From Polaromonas sp. JS666 (GTDB lineage: Bacteria > Pseudomonadota > Gammaproteobacteria > Burkholderiales > Burkholderiaceae_C): DNA of 64,000 nt. The notes beneath the pieces were generated by a model. The model ran no database searches. It was not told the DNA's origin and was given only the letters and a program-made list of their open reading frames with translations. Made by a program: the position numbers and the translations under genes. Numbering within the stretch: the stretch's first letter is position 1; each line of letters opens with the position of its first letter. Of the stretch, positions 16,210 through 24,803 are shown in pieces. The stretch covers positions 620,001-684,000 of the forward strand of contig NC_007948.1 of the NCBI RefSeq assembly GCF_000013865.1, read 5' to 3'.

Positions 16210-16944
16210 ATGAATATCAACTCCCAGGAAATGCAACAGGTCGCCGCGCAGGAGGCGCCGCGCCTGGACCTGTACGCCGGCATTCACAAGGCCTTGCGTG
16301 CACTGATGGCCGATACCCTGCTGGCGCTGGGCCGCACGGACACCGACGATGCGCTGGAGCTGGCCCAGGCCAGCCAGCGCGTGATGGAGCTGCTGGATTT
16401 TTGCGCCTCGCACCTCCAGCACGAGAACGACTTCATTCACGCGGCCATGGAGGCGCGCGCCCCCGGCGCCAGCGAGGTCATCGCCCATGAGCACGAGGAG
16501 CATGAGCGGCACATTGGCGAGCTGGGCGGCCTGGCCTGCGCCCTGCTCAAGCTGGAGGCGAAACAGCGCGCCGGCGCGACGCTGGAGCTGTACCGGCAAC
16601 TGGCGCTGTTCATTGCCAGCAACTTCCAGCATATGCACGTGGAGGAAACGGCCCATAACGCCGTGCTCTGGTCGCGCTACACCGACGCCGAACTGGCCGA
16701 GCTCCACGCCGCCCTGGTCGCCTCCATCCCGCCGCAGGAAATGATGTACGTCGTGCGCTGGCTGGTGCCCTTCATGAACCCGGCCGAGCGCATCGCCATG
16801 ATGGCCGATATGCGGGCGCACGCACCGGCGCCGGCTTTTGCCGCGGCACTGGACACCGTCAGGCCGCACCTGAGCGGTCAGGAATGGGCCAAGCTCACCC
16901 GCGGCCTCGGCCTGCCGGCCGTACCGGGGCTGGTTCAGGCCTGA
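16210..16944 (+). CDS. Hemerythrin-like cation-binding protein
   Basis: The 244-residue protein is all-helical in appearance and carries hemerythrin HHE-type motifs: LDLYAGIHKALRALM (first His), FCASHLQHENDFIHAAME (HxxxE), EHEEHERHIGEL (HEEH), and NFQHMHVEETAHN (HxxxE). These can bind a di-iron centre used for oxygen or nitric oxide sensing or storage. The start at 16210 fits the family length; an upstream in-frame ATG at 16108 would add a 34-residue arm without family support. It converges on two FMN-binding-type proteins on the opposite strand, which may share a redox or NO-related role, but that is inference. Confidence 0.8.
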   Translation: MNINSQEMQQVAAQEAPRLDLYAGIHKALRALMADTLLALGRTDTDDALELAQASQRVMELLDFCASHLQHENDFIHAAMEARAPGASEVIAHEHEEHERHIGELGGLACALLKLEAKQRAGATLELYRQLALFIASNFQHMHVEETAHNAVLWSRYTDAELAELHAALVASIPPQEMMYVVRWLVPFMNPAERIAMMADMRAHAPAPAFAAALDTVRPHLSGQEWAKLTRGLGLPAVPGLVQA

Positions 16945-16959
16945 AGCTGGGCGGCTGGT

Positions 16960-18381
16960 TCAGGCCGCCACGTCCGCCAGCACCAGCGGACGCTGCACCG
17001 CCAGCCTGAAGCGGCCACGCCCGGTTTTCTCGATGCGGATGTGCGGGCCGCGCTCAGCCAGGCGGCGCTGCAGCAGCAGCAGGCGCGCTTCGAGGTTGTC
17101 TGTCACATCGGGCAGGTGAATGGCGGGGTCCAGCCGCAACTCGCGGTTGGAAAACTCGGTCCGGCCCTGCCGGACATGGTCTGTCACCAGCTTCCAGAAG
17201 ATCGCGCCCGCCACGCCCTTGATCAGGTAGCTGTCGTTGACAAACACGCTGTCGTTGCTTGTGAAGCGCCGCAACTGCAGGGCCGCACCACCTGCCTTGG
17301 CGCCGGGGCCTTCAGCCTGCCTGTTCACCGCTGCCGCTGGCGGTGCGGCGTCCGCCAGCTCGGCGGCCTCCGGGCCGGCCTGCATCAGGTCGATGGCCGC
17401 CCCCAGATGGCCGGCCAGCGCGACCAGCGCGTCCTCCTCTTCAAAGCCAAACTGCAGGTCGTTCGGGCTCTCGGCAAACAGCACGCCCAGCAGCCGGCCA
17501 ACAGAAACGATGGGCACCGCCACCTGGCTGTGCGGCTCGGCCAGGCCCGGGTAGGGAATGTCGGTCTCCAGCATCAGCTCAGGCGCGCTGGCGCCCAGGC
17601 TGGTTTTAATGGCCCGGTTGTAGGCGTAGGCGCTGCTCATGTGCACGATGCGAACCGGAGTGCGTTCCCGCGCGGCCACGCCAATCACGCCCTGGCCCAT
17701 TTCAATTTCCGAGCCCACGCCCGAAGTGGCATAACCGCAGCTGGCCACGGTGTAGAGCCGTTGGGTGGCCGGATCCAGCATCAGCACCATCGCATGCTGA
17801 ATGCCCACAAAGTCGGTCAGCGTCGCCAGCGCGGCATTGAGCAGCTCCCCCAGCCCGGTGCAGCGCGACAGCCGCTCGCTGCCGCGGCGCAGCCCCGTCA
17901 GCATGCTGGCGCGCGGTGGGGCGGCGGGCAGGGGCTCGCCGGCAATGCACTCGATCGCCTGCACTTCGTAGATGTCCGAGCCCTGCAGCCTGAACACGCC
18001 CGCCATGCCGCTGTGCGACGCGATGCCGGCCAGCTGGGCCTTCATGCCCTCAAATACCGGGCCTTCGGTTTCGGTGCGCAGGTAGCGGATGTGCATGCGG
18101 AAAAACGCCGCCGTGACCGGGTGCAACACCAGCACCGTGGCGTAAGGATTGGCCAGGATGTTTTTTCGCGTCTTGTTGAAGAACTGGAAAGACAGCGCCA
18201 CGTGGCGCTCGTCCACATAAAACACCTGCGAGATATAGGCCACGTTGGGCGTGCCGTCCATCGCGCAGGTGGCCATGACGGCCGGGATGGCGCCCTCCAG
18301 ACAGGGGCGTATGTCCGCGAGGCAGGGTTCCGGGGCCAACTGCGCCAACTGTGACAATTGCGCCGATTGAGCCGCGTTCAT
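16960..18381 (-). CDS. FMN-binding split-barrel + GAF + winged-helix-like multidomain protein
   Basis: The 473-residue protein appears to have three parts. Residues about 20-150 resemble the pyridoxamine-5'-phosphate-oxidase-like FMN-binding barrel (AVMATCAMDGTPNVAYISQVFYVDERHVALSFQFFNKTRKNI). Residues about 175-330 form a GAF domain (GLGELLNAALATLTDFVGIQHAMVLMLD, MGQGVIGVAARERTPVRI, QVAVPIVSVGRLLGVLFAES). Residues about 375-465 (ELRLDPAIHLPDVTDNLEARLLLLQRRLAERG) look like a small DNA-binding-like module. This suggests a flavin- or ligand-sensing regulator. It overlaps the next upstream gene, another PNPOx-like protein, by 4 bp. I do not know its target. Confidence 0.65.
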   Translation of the reverse strand: MNAAQSAQLSQLAQLAPEPCLADIRPCLEGAIPAVMATCAMDGTPNVAYISQVFYVDERHVALSFQFFNKTRKNILANPYATVLVLHPVTAAFFRMHIRYLRTETEGPVFEGMKAQLAGIASHSGMAGVFRLQGSDIYEVQAIECIAGEPLPAAPPRASMLTGLRRGSERLSRCTGLGELLNAALATLTDFVGIQHAMVLMLDPATQRLYTVASCGYATSGVGSEIEMGQGVIGVAARERTPVRIVHMSSAYAYNRAIKTSLGASAPELMLETDIPYPGLAEPHSQVAVPIVSVGRLLGVLFAESPNDLQFGFEEEDALVALAGHLGAAIDLMQAGPEAAELADAAPPAAAVNRQAEGPGAKAGGAALQLRRFTSNDSVFVNDSYLIKGVAGAIFWKLVTDHVRQGRTEFSNRELRLDPAIHLPDVTDNLEARLLLLQRRLAERGPHIRIEKTGRGRFRLAVQRPLVLADVAA

Positions 18382-18899
18382 GACGGGCTCCCGGGGCCAT
18401 GGGGCAGCGGCGCACCGGCTTGGGGGCCGGGCGTCTGGTCAAACGCCTGCGCCGGCTCAAAGCTGATGGCCACCAGGTCATCCAGCCGGCGCGCCAGCAT
18501 GGCCCGGGTAAACACCGGCGCGTAGCCGACCCGCTGGATTTCTTCTTCCATGGACGCCACATAGCACTCCAGCGCCGGCTCGTCCGAAGCCTCGGCGCAG
18601 CGGATGCGCGCACGCGCGGCCTTGACCTGAACCGTGCGGTGCGAACTCGGCTCGGAAAACACCACGGCGATGCGTCCGGTGCTGGCAATGTCCTGGATCA
18701 ATTGCCGCGACTGCTGCCGCGACAGATACACCGTGATGCTGTGCCCCCTCGGCGCGATCGTGCAGCCCACCGCGCGCATGATGCTGGGCCGCATGTCGAG
18801 GCTGCAGGCGCTCACGATGACGGACACGCCCTTGCCCATCATGGTGACGAGCTCTGGCGGCAGCAGCGGCGCCGGTGTATCGGGCATGGCAGCGTTCAT
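18378..18899 (-). CDS. Pyridoxamine 5'-phosphate oxidase-like FMN-binding protein
   Basis: The 173-residue protein resembles the small split-barrel flavin-binding family: VSVIVSACSLDMRPSIMRAVGCTIAPRGHSITVYLSRQQSRQLIQDIASTGRIAVVFSEPSSHRTVQVKA is the barrel core, followed by a helical part (ECYVASMEEEIQRVGYA) and a Pro-rich tail. It is not the PdxH enzyme, lacking that family's C-terminal motif. It is translationally coupled (TCATGA overlap) to the multidomain FMN/GAF protein downstream on the same strand. Function unknown; a haem- or flavin-dependent reductase or sensor partner is possible. Confidence 0.65.
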   Translation of the reverse strand: MNAAMPDTPAPLLPPELVTMMGKGVSVIVSACSLDMRPSIMRAVGCTIAPRGHSITVYLSRQQSRQLIQDIASTGRIAVVFSEPSSHRTVQVKAARARIRCAEASDEPALECYVASMEEEIQRVGYAPVFTRAMLARRLDDLVAISFEPAQAFDQTPGPQAGAPLPHGPGSPS

Positions 18900-18938
18900 G
18901 CGGCCAAATTGTAGGAGCGTTGAGGTGCCACCACCTGC

Positions 18939-19766
18939 TTAGTTACGAAACCGCTTGCGCGTCAGCACCAGCGCAACCCAGAAACCCGCCACCGCATACC
19001 CCACCAGCAACGCCAGGTGCGACAACCCCTGCGTGGGCCATTGGCCCAGAAACAAGGGGCGCACCAGCTCCACCGCCGCCGTCAGCGGCAGCCAGTCCGA
19101 GATCACCCGCATCACGCCCGGCAACTGGTCGCGTGGGAAAAACACGCCGCTCAGGAACATCGTCGGCGTGAGAAACAGCGTGAAGTAGTAGGTGAAAAAG
19201 TCATAGCCCTTGGCCAGTGCGTTGAAGATCAGCGCAATGCTGGAGAAGGTAATGCCCACTAAGCCGAGCAGCGGCCAGGCCAGCAGCAGCATGGGGCTGT
19301 GGCTGATGCCCAGCGCCAGCATCACCACCAGGATGATGCTGGTGGTGAACAGCGACTTGAAGGCGGCCCACAGCATTTCGGCAAACACCACGTCATCGAG
19401 CCGCACCGGCGCATTCATGATGCCGTCCCAGGTGCGCTGCACCTGCATGCGCGAAAACGCCGAATACAGCGCCTCAAACGACGCGGCGTTCATCGCACTC
19501 ATGCAAATCGAACCGCTGGCCAGGAACAGGATGTAGGGCACGGTCGTGCCGTTGAGCTGCACCTGCCCGACCAGTGCGCCGAGCCCGTAGCCGAAGGCCA
19601 CCAGCGTGATCAGCGGCTCGGCGATGTTGCCGACGAGGCTGGGAATGGCCAGCTTGCGCCAGACCAGCAGGTTGCGGCGGAAGACGGGCAGCCAGCGCAG
19701 GCCGATTTGCGGTGGTCTGAACAGCGCCTGTCCTCTCGTTGGGGTGTGGGGTACGGCAGACATCAC
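18939..19766 (-). CDS. ABC-2-type exporter permease, NodJ-like
   Basis: The 275-residue membrane protein has about six hydrophobic segments and family motifs of the ABC-2/NodJ group: ITLVAFGYGLGALVGQV, SFEALYSAFSRMQVQRTWDGIMNAPVRLDDVVFAEMLWAAFKSL, and FLSGVFFPRDQLPGVMRVISDWLPLTAAVELVRPLFLGQW, the last being the amphipathic gate region. It pairs with the ATPase gene that overlaps its start by 4 bp. NodIJ exporters release lipo-chitin oligosaccharides in rhizobia; in beta-proteobacteria close relatives occur without nod genes, and the substrate here is unknown. Confidence 0.9.
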   Translation of the reverse strand: MMSAVPHTPTRGQALFRPPQIGLRWLPVFRRNLLVWRKLAIPSLVGNIAEPLITLVAFGYGLGALVGQVQLNGTTVPYILFLASGSICMSAMNAASFEALYSAFSRMQVQRTWDGIMNAPVRLDDVVFAEMLWAAFKSLFTTSIILVVMLALGISHSPMLLLAWPLLGLVGITFSSIALIFNALAKGYDFFTYYFTLFLTPTMFLSGVFFPRDQLPGVMRVISDWLPLTAAVELVRPLFLGQWPTQGLSHLALLVGYAVAGFWVALVLTRKRFRN

Positions 19767-20707
19767 GCATCCTCCCTGATTTGCCGGCCGGTGAGCTTCA
19801 GGAACAGGTCCTCAAGATTGGCCGGGCGGTGCAGCGTGCGCAACTGCGGAAAGTCTGTCAGCGCGTTCAGCAGGCGCTTGGCATCCAGCGTGTAAAAGAA
19901 CACCGTCTCACCGCTGACTTCGGTGCGCGCCGCCAGCGCTTTGAGGGGCGAATCGGCCAGCGCCAGGGCGCCGTTTCCATAAACCTCCACCACATCGGGT
20001 TCGAGGTTCTGTGCAATCAGTTCGCGCGGCGTGCCTTCGGTCATTTTCTTGCCGTGGTCCAGCACCAGCAGGCGGTTGCACAGGCGTTCGGCTTCGTCCA
20101 TGAAGTGGGTCGTCAGCAAAATCGATTTGCCCTGCTGAACCAGCCGCTGCAGGCGCTCCCACATCAGGTGCCGGGCCTGCGGGTCCAGGCCGGTGGTGGG
20201 CTCGTCGAGCATCAGCAACTGCGGGTCATTGACCAGCGCGCGCGCCAGGCTCAGGCGCCGTTTCATGCCGCCGGAGAGTTCACTGAGCTTGGCATTGGCC
20301 TTGTGCGTCAGCGCTGCAAACTCCAGCAGCCGTGGAATCCGCTCCCGGATCACCGCGTCCTTGAGACCGAAATAGCGGCCGAACACCAGCAGGTTTTCCG
20401 CGCAGCTGAAATCCGGGTCCAGGCTGTCGAACTGGCTAACGATGCCCAGGCGCGCCTTGATGGCCAGAGCGTCCTGCGGCATCTGCAGCGTGCCTGCCGC
20501 ATGACCGTTGGAATAATAGGAAACACTGCCGGCATCGGGGGCGGTCAGTCCCAGGCACATGCGTATGGTGGTGGTCTTTCCGGCGCCGTTGGGGCCTATG
20601 ACCCCCAGGCATTCGCCCGGTGCGATGTTGAAAGACAGCTGGTTGACGACGATGGCATCGCCGTAATGCTTGCTCAGGCCGGCGACTTCAAACAGGGGCT
20701 TGCTCAT
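19763..20707 (-). CDS. ABC exporter ATP-binding protein, NodI-like
   Basis: The 314-residue ATPase contains Walker [10 protein letters not shown], signature [15 protein letters not shown], Walker [14 protein letters not shown] and the H-loop [13 protein letters not shown]. The C-terminal extension ([43 protein letters not shown]) is typical of NodI/DrrA-type exporter ATPases. It is first in a two-gene operon with the permease. It drives export across the inner membrane; the cargo cannot be deduced. Confidence 0.95.
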   Translation of the reverse strand: MSKPLFEVAGLSKHYGDAIVVNQLSFNIAPGECLGVIGPNGAGKTTTIRMCLGLTAPDAGSVSYYSNGHAAGTLQMPQDALAIKARLGIVSQFDSLDPDFSCAENLLVFGRYFGLKDAVIRERIPRLLEFAALTHKANAKLSELSGGMKRRLSLARALVNDPQLLMLDEPTTGLDPQARHLMWERLQRLVQQGKSILLTTHFMDEAERLCNRLLVLDHGKKMTEGTPRELIAQNLEPDVVEVYGNGALALADSPLKALAARTEVSGETVFFYTLDAKRLLNALTDFPQLRTLHRPANLEDLFLKLTGRQIREDA

Positions 20708-20767
20708 GCGGCCATTGTGCCCACTCTATAACCACACCCCCGTCCAGGCTCACTGCGTGTAGCCTGT

Positions 20768-20960
20768 TCCCCCCTCAAGGGGGCGGCGCCTGGGGCCGGC
20801 AAAGCCGGACCCGCGGCCTCCACTGGTGAAATACCCTACTGGGTTACGCCACTGAACTCTTGAACCAAGCATGAGCCGCGGGACTGGCTTTGCCAGACCG
20901 CAGGCGGGCGGCCCCCTCGGGGGGGCAGCGACCCACACGAAGTGGGGGAGCGTGGGGGCT
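20768..20960. repeat. Dispersed GC-rich intergenic repeat (two segments) next to the sip stop codon
   Basis: A first part (about 20773-20818) and a second part (20873-20960) carry the pattern CCGCGGGACTGGCTTTGCC, CCGCAGGCG, CCCCCTCGGGGG, CACACGAAGTGGGG and GCGTGGGGGC. The same ordered blocks recur at 56284-56371 and 56390-56469. Here the repeat ends exactly at the stop codon of the siderophore-interacting protein gene. It contains short palindromes (CCCCCTCGGGGG) and no gene. Confidence 0.8.
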
Positions 20961-21784
20961 CAATCTTCGCCGTAGTCGTGGTCCGGGTGATTGACCGTGC
21001 CCAGCTTCCAGTAGCCGCGGCCCACGATGCGGCTGCGCTCCACGCCAAGTTCTTCAATGAGCAACTGGCGTATGCGGCGCATGGCGGCGGCTTCGCAGGC
21101 CAGGTAGATGCGGGCATCCGCGGCGGGCGCGCCGGCTTTGCGCAAGGCGGCTTCCAGCGCCTGGCCGGCCCGGGTGTTGTCGGCGCCGCGCGCCACCCAG
21201 CGTGCGTCCACTTTCGCGGCGCTCTGCAGCGGGCGCTCTTCGGCGGCATCGACCACTTCGACCAGCACCTCCGCCTGAGCGCTTGCGGGCAAGCTCGCCA
21301 GAATGGTTTCAAACGCGGGCAGGGCGCTGTCGTCGCCTATCAGCACGTGCACGGGCGCGTCCAGCGCGAGTTTGTAGCCGGGGCCGGGCCCCATCAAAAA
21401 CAGCACCTGGCCCGTCTGCGCCTGCGCGACCCAGGTGGACGCGGGGCCGTCGCCGTGCAGCACAAAGTCCACGTCGACTTCGTGCACGTCCGCACGCACG
21501 GCCAGCGGCGTGTAAGTGCGCATGGACTTCGGCTTCGGGCCGTCGGGCAGTGGGCGCTCCGGCTCGGTCTGCCCAGGCTCGGGAAAAATCAGCTTCATAT
21601 AGCTGGCTGGGTCGCCCACCTCAAAGCCTTCAAGCTCCGCGCCTTGCAAGGTGATGCGGCGCATCAGCGGGCTCAGGGTCTGCACGCGGGTGACCTGCAC
21701 GCGGCGCGGCGGCCGGCGCTTGCGCGGCGCGGCCTCGGATACAGGGGCGGCGGGTGTGGAGGGTGAAGTGGGTGTGGTGGACAT
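20960..21784 (-). CDS. Siderophore-interacting protein (ferric-siderophore reductase family)
   Basis: The 274-residue protein starts at the ATG at 21784. An N-terminal basic stretch (RKRRPPRRVQVTRVQTLSPLMRRITLQG) leads into the FAD-binding barrel with RTYTPLAVRADVHEVDVDFVLHGDGPASTWVAQAQTGQ, the siderophore-interacting protein signature, then a NAD(P)-binding-like domain with LIGDDSALPAFETILASLP and the C-terminal YWKLGTVNHPDHDYGED. It reduces Fe(III)-siderophores in the cytoplasm so that iron is released. A 7-1-7 Fur box lies 65 bp upstream, so iron probably represses it. The C-terminus abuts a dispersed repeat. Confidence 0.93.
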   Translation of the reverse strand: MSTTPTSPSTPAAPVSEAAPRKRRPPRRVQVTRVQTLSPLMRRITLQGAELEGFEVGDPASYMKLIFPEPGQTEPERPLPDGPKPKSMRTYTPLAVRADVHEVDVDFVLHGDGPASTWVAQAQTGQVLFLMGPGPGYKLALDAPVHVLIGDDSALPAFETILASLPASAQAEVLVEVVDAAEERPLQSAAKVDARWVARGADNTRAGQALEAALRKAGAPAADARIYLACEAAAMRRIRQLLIEELGVERSRIVGRGYWKLGTVNHPDHDYGED

Positions 21785-21848
21785 TCTGTCTTTCAGAGGA
21801 GCGGCGCATCGTGCGCTGCTTGAGGGAGAAACGGAGAAACGTTCTAAT

Positions 21849-21863
21849 TGAGAATTATTATCA
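21849..21863. promoter_or_regulatory. Fur box upstream of the siderophore-interacting protein gene
   Basis: TGAGAAT-T-ATTATCA matches the 7-1-7 Fur motif TGATAATNATTATCA with one mismatch. It lies in the only AT-rich patch of this interval, between the sip start codon and purT. Confidence 0.8.
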
Positions 21864-22028
21864 TTTGATTGCAATGACCGGTGCTTTGCAGGGGCAAAGC
21901 GGGCCGGCGTCCTACCCGGGGCCGCGTGGCTGGTGCAGTAAAGTAAGCCCAGGCGGTGCCCAGGCGCCCAGCCTTGCGGCCGCCGTTCCCCTTTTCTCCC
22001 ATTTCTCCCACTTCTACCTTCAGCGCTT

Positions 22029-23237
22029 ATGACCACTTTCGGAACCCCTTTGTCCCCCCATGCCACCAAAGTCATGCTGCTCGGCTCCGGCGAGCTGGGC
22101 AAGGAAGTGCTGATCGCGCTGCAGCGCCTGGGCGTGGAAACGATTGCCACCGACCGCTACGACAATGCGCCCGGCCAGCAGGTCGCCCACCATGCGCGCA
22201 CCATCACCATGAGCGACCCGGCGCAGCTTAAAAGCCTGATTGAAAAGGAAAGGCCGCACCTGGTCGTTCCCGAGATCGAGGCCATCGCCACGGCCATGCT
22301 CGAGGAACTCGAAGCCGCTGGCACGGTGCGCGTGATTCCCACGGCCCGCGCCGCCCGCCTGACCATGGACCGCGAAGGCATACGCCGGCTGGCCGCCGAG
22401 ACCCTGGGCCTGCCGACCAGCCCCTATGTGTTCTGCGATTCGCTGCAGGAGCTGCAGGCCGCCATCGACACCAACATCGGCTACCCCTGCATCGTCAAGC
22501 CCGTCATGAGTTCCTCGGGCAAGGGCCAGAGCAAGATCGCCGGCCCCGCCGACGTGAAAACCGCCTGGGACTACGCGATGGCCGGTGGCCGCGTGAGCCA
22601 CGGCCGGGTGATCGTCGAGGGCTTCATCGACTTTGACTACGAGATCACGCAGCTCACCGTGCGCGCCCTCGGCGCTGACGGCCAGGTGGAAACGCATTTT
22701 TGCGAACCGATTGGCCACATCCAGGTCAGTGGCGACTACGTGGAGAGCTGGCAGCCGCATCCCATGCGCGAGGCCGCCCTGCAGAAAAGCCGCGCCATCG
22801 CCAAGGCCGTGACCGACGACCTCGGCGGCCAGGGGCTCTTTGGCGTCGAGCTGTTCGTCAAGGGTGACGAGGTCTGGTTCAGCGAAGTCAGCCCGCGCCC
22901 GCACGACACTGGCATGGTGACGATGTGTACGCAATGGCAAAACGAATTTGAACTGCATGCACGCGCCATCCTGGGCCTGCCGGTCAACACCGCGCTCAAG
23001 AGCTCCGGGGCCAGCGCGGTGATTTACGGCGGTGTGGACGCCAAAGGCATTGTGTTCGACGGCGTGGCCGACGCGCTGCGCGTGCCCAACACCGACATTC
23101 GCCTGTTCGGCAAGCCCGAGAGTTTCGTCAAGCGCCGCATGGGCGTGGCACTGGCGTTTGATGCCGATGTCGAGGTGGCGCGTGCCAACGCCAAGCTGGC
23201 CGCGTCCCGGGTCAAGCCCCGGGTGGCGAAGGGCTGA
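22029..23237 (+). CDS. purT: Formate-dependent phosphoribosylglycinamide formyltransferase
   Basis: The 402-residue ATP-grasp enzyme matches PurT throughout: [31 protein letters not shown] (N-terminal nucleotide-binding domain), [34 protein letters not shown] (ATP-grasp loop), and [21 protein letters not shown] with [18 protein letters not shown] (metal-binding acids). It makes formyl-GAR from GAR, formate and ATP in purine synthesis, bypassing folate. It is a single gene followed by the MscS channel gene 35 bp later on the same strand; the two may be co-transcribed. Confidence 0.97.
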
Positions 23238-23272
23238 TGCATGCTGACAGGGCTGCGGTATGAGGCTGCGGT

Positions 23273-24367
23273 ATGAACCTGTCTGAGCTCGTCGCCTGGA
23301 TGGACGACTCGTCGCTGCGCATCGTGCTGGCAGCCGGTGTCAGCGTTGTGCTGGCGCTGGTGGTGGCCCGCATCGGTGCCGCCATCGTGCTGCGCGTGAC
23401 GCGTTCCATGCCGGTGCTGGCCAAGGTGGCGGAGCAATGCCGGTCCCCTGCACAGTTCCTGCTGCCATTGATTGCCTTGCAGGCCGTGTGGCACAGCGCA
23501 CCCGATGCCTTCCCGCTGATCGGCGGAATACGCCATGCCAATGGCCTGTTGCTGCTGGCAACCCTGACCTGGGCGGGCATGCGCGCGGCACGCGGGGCAG
23601 CGCTGGGTGTGATCGGCTTGCACCCGGTCGATGTGGCTGACAACCTCAACGCCCGCCGCATCCACACGCAAACCCGCATGCTGGCTCGCACCCTCATGTT
23701 CGTCGTGCTGCTGGCCGGGCTGGCCCTGATGTTGATGACCTTTCCCGGCGCCCGGCAGTTTGGGGCCAGCCTGCTGGCATCGGCCGGTGTGGCGGGGCTG
23801 GTGGTCGGCATTGCCGCGCGCCCCGTCTTCAGCAACCTGATCGCCGGCTTGCAGATTGCGCTGGCGCAGCCCATCCGCATTGACGACGTCCTGATCGTTC
23901 AGGGCGAGTGGGGGCGGGTCGAGGAAATCACCGGTGCCTATGTGGTGCTGAAGATCTGGGATGAGCGGCGCATGATCGTTCCGCTGCAATGGTTTATTGA
24001 AAACCCCTTCCAGAACTGGACGCGCAGCAGCGCGCAAATCATCGGCACCGTGCTGCTCTGGGTGGATTACCGCATGCCGATGGAGCCGCTGCGCCACGCC
24101 GCACTGCGGGCCTGCGAAGCGGCCCCTGAATGGGACAAGCGGCTGTGCCTGCTGCAGGTGGTGGAGGCGGGCGAGCACAGCATGCAGTTGCGCCTGCTGG
24201 TCACGTCGGCCAACTCCAGCCTGAACTGGGATTTGCGCTGCAAGGTGCGCGAGGCGCTGGTGGATTTCATGCAGCGCGAGTACCCGCAATACCTGCCCCG
24301 CATGCGGGCAGAGCTGGCGCAAGCGCCGCAGCCCGGGCAGAACGCGGCGGGCGGGCTGGCCGGCTGA
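23273..24367 (+). CDS. MscS-family mechanosensitive channel
   Basis: The 364-residue protein has four predicted membrane segments (about 17-38, 60-75, 88-106, 133-160) and then the MscS pore-lining helix and beta domain: SLLASAGVAGLVVGIAARPVFSNLIAGLQIALAQPIRIDDVLIV, GEWGRVEEITGAYVVLKIWDERRMIVPLQWFIENPFQNWT. The Gly/Ala-rich helix packing of the pore is retained. The C-terminal domain (LLVTSANSSLNWDLRCKVREALVDFM) is also of the family. It releases solutes on hypo-osmotic shock. Length and short N-terminus match the small YnaI/YbdG-like beta-proteobacterial group. Confidence 0.92.
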   Translation: MNLSELVAWMDDSSLRIVLAAGVSVVLALVVARIGAAIVLRVTRSMPVLAKVAEQCRSPAQFLLPLIALQAVWHSAPDAFPLIGGIRHANGLLLLATLTWAGMRAARGAALGVIGLHPVDVADNLNARRIHTQTRMLARTLMFVVLLAGLALMLMTFPGARQFGASLLASAGVAGLVVGIAARPVFSNLIAGLQIALAQPIRIDDVLIVQGEWGRVEEITGAYVVLKIWDERRMIVPLQWFIENPFQNWTRSSAQIIGTVLLWVDYRMPMEPLRHAALRACEAAPEWDKRLCLLQVVEAGEHSMQLRLLVTSANSSLNWDLRCKVREALVDFMQREYPQYLPRMRAELAQAPQPGQNAAGGLAG

Positions 24368-24455
24368 GCCAAAGCCCGCGGGCCCGCAGCCCAAGGCAGG
24401 CAAAGCGGGCAGGCAGGGTGCGCATGCGATGATCAGGGGCATCACGAAAGGTGAT

Positions 24456-24787
24456 GGTTGAACCTAGAAACAGCAGTTGACCGCTCACAAACTTCAGGAA
24501 AGCCGCATGCCCATTGACTTTCCCCTCTTCGATCGCGTTCACCTTCTGGGTGACAGCGCTATGCGTCCGATTGCACCATGCCGGGCGCGCCATGCGGCGT
24601 TGTTCCGCCTTGCGGGCAAGAGCCCACTGCGTTGTCACCCTTGCAGGGCGCGGCTCAGTCGCAGTCTGAGCCCGTTCGCGCTGTCCACGGGCACGCAGGT
24701 GCCAGCGGAGCCGCAGCGCTCACCCTTGCCTGGCACGCCGATCACGGCGCACTCAGACGCATCCAACTGCCGTTTCTAGGTTGAACC
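24456..24787. mobile_element. MITE-like element with 25-bp terminal inverted repeats upstream of tcuR
   Basis: The ends (24456-24480 and 24763-24787) are inverted copies matching at 22 of 25 bases, starting GGTTGAACCTAGAAAC. The 332-bp unit fills most of the 436-bp gap between the channel gene and tcuR. Open frames inside (for example 24477-24779) have no recognisable domain and are probably not genes. Its right end lies 16 bp from the tcuR start codon, so the tcuR promoter lies in or across it. Confidence 0.65.
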
Positions 24788-24803
24788 CACCGGAGGATTT
24801 TGC

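Noticed and set aside
21785..22150. Longer siderophore-interacting protein start at 22150
   Set aside because: This would run through the Fur box and overlap purT; the ATG at 21784 fits the family and leaves the promoter free.
24477..24779. Open frame of 100 codons between the MscS-like gene and tcuR
   Set aside because: It is wholly inside the inverted-repeat element, has no domain and no ribosome site.
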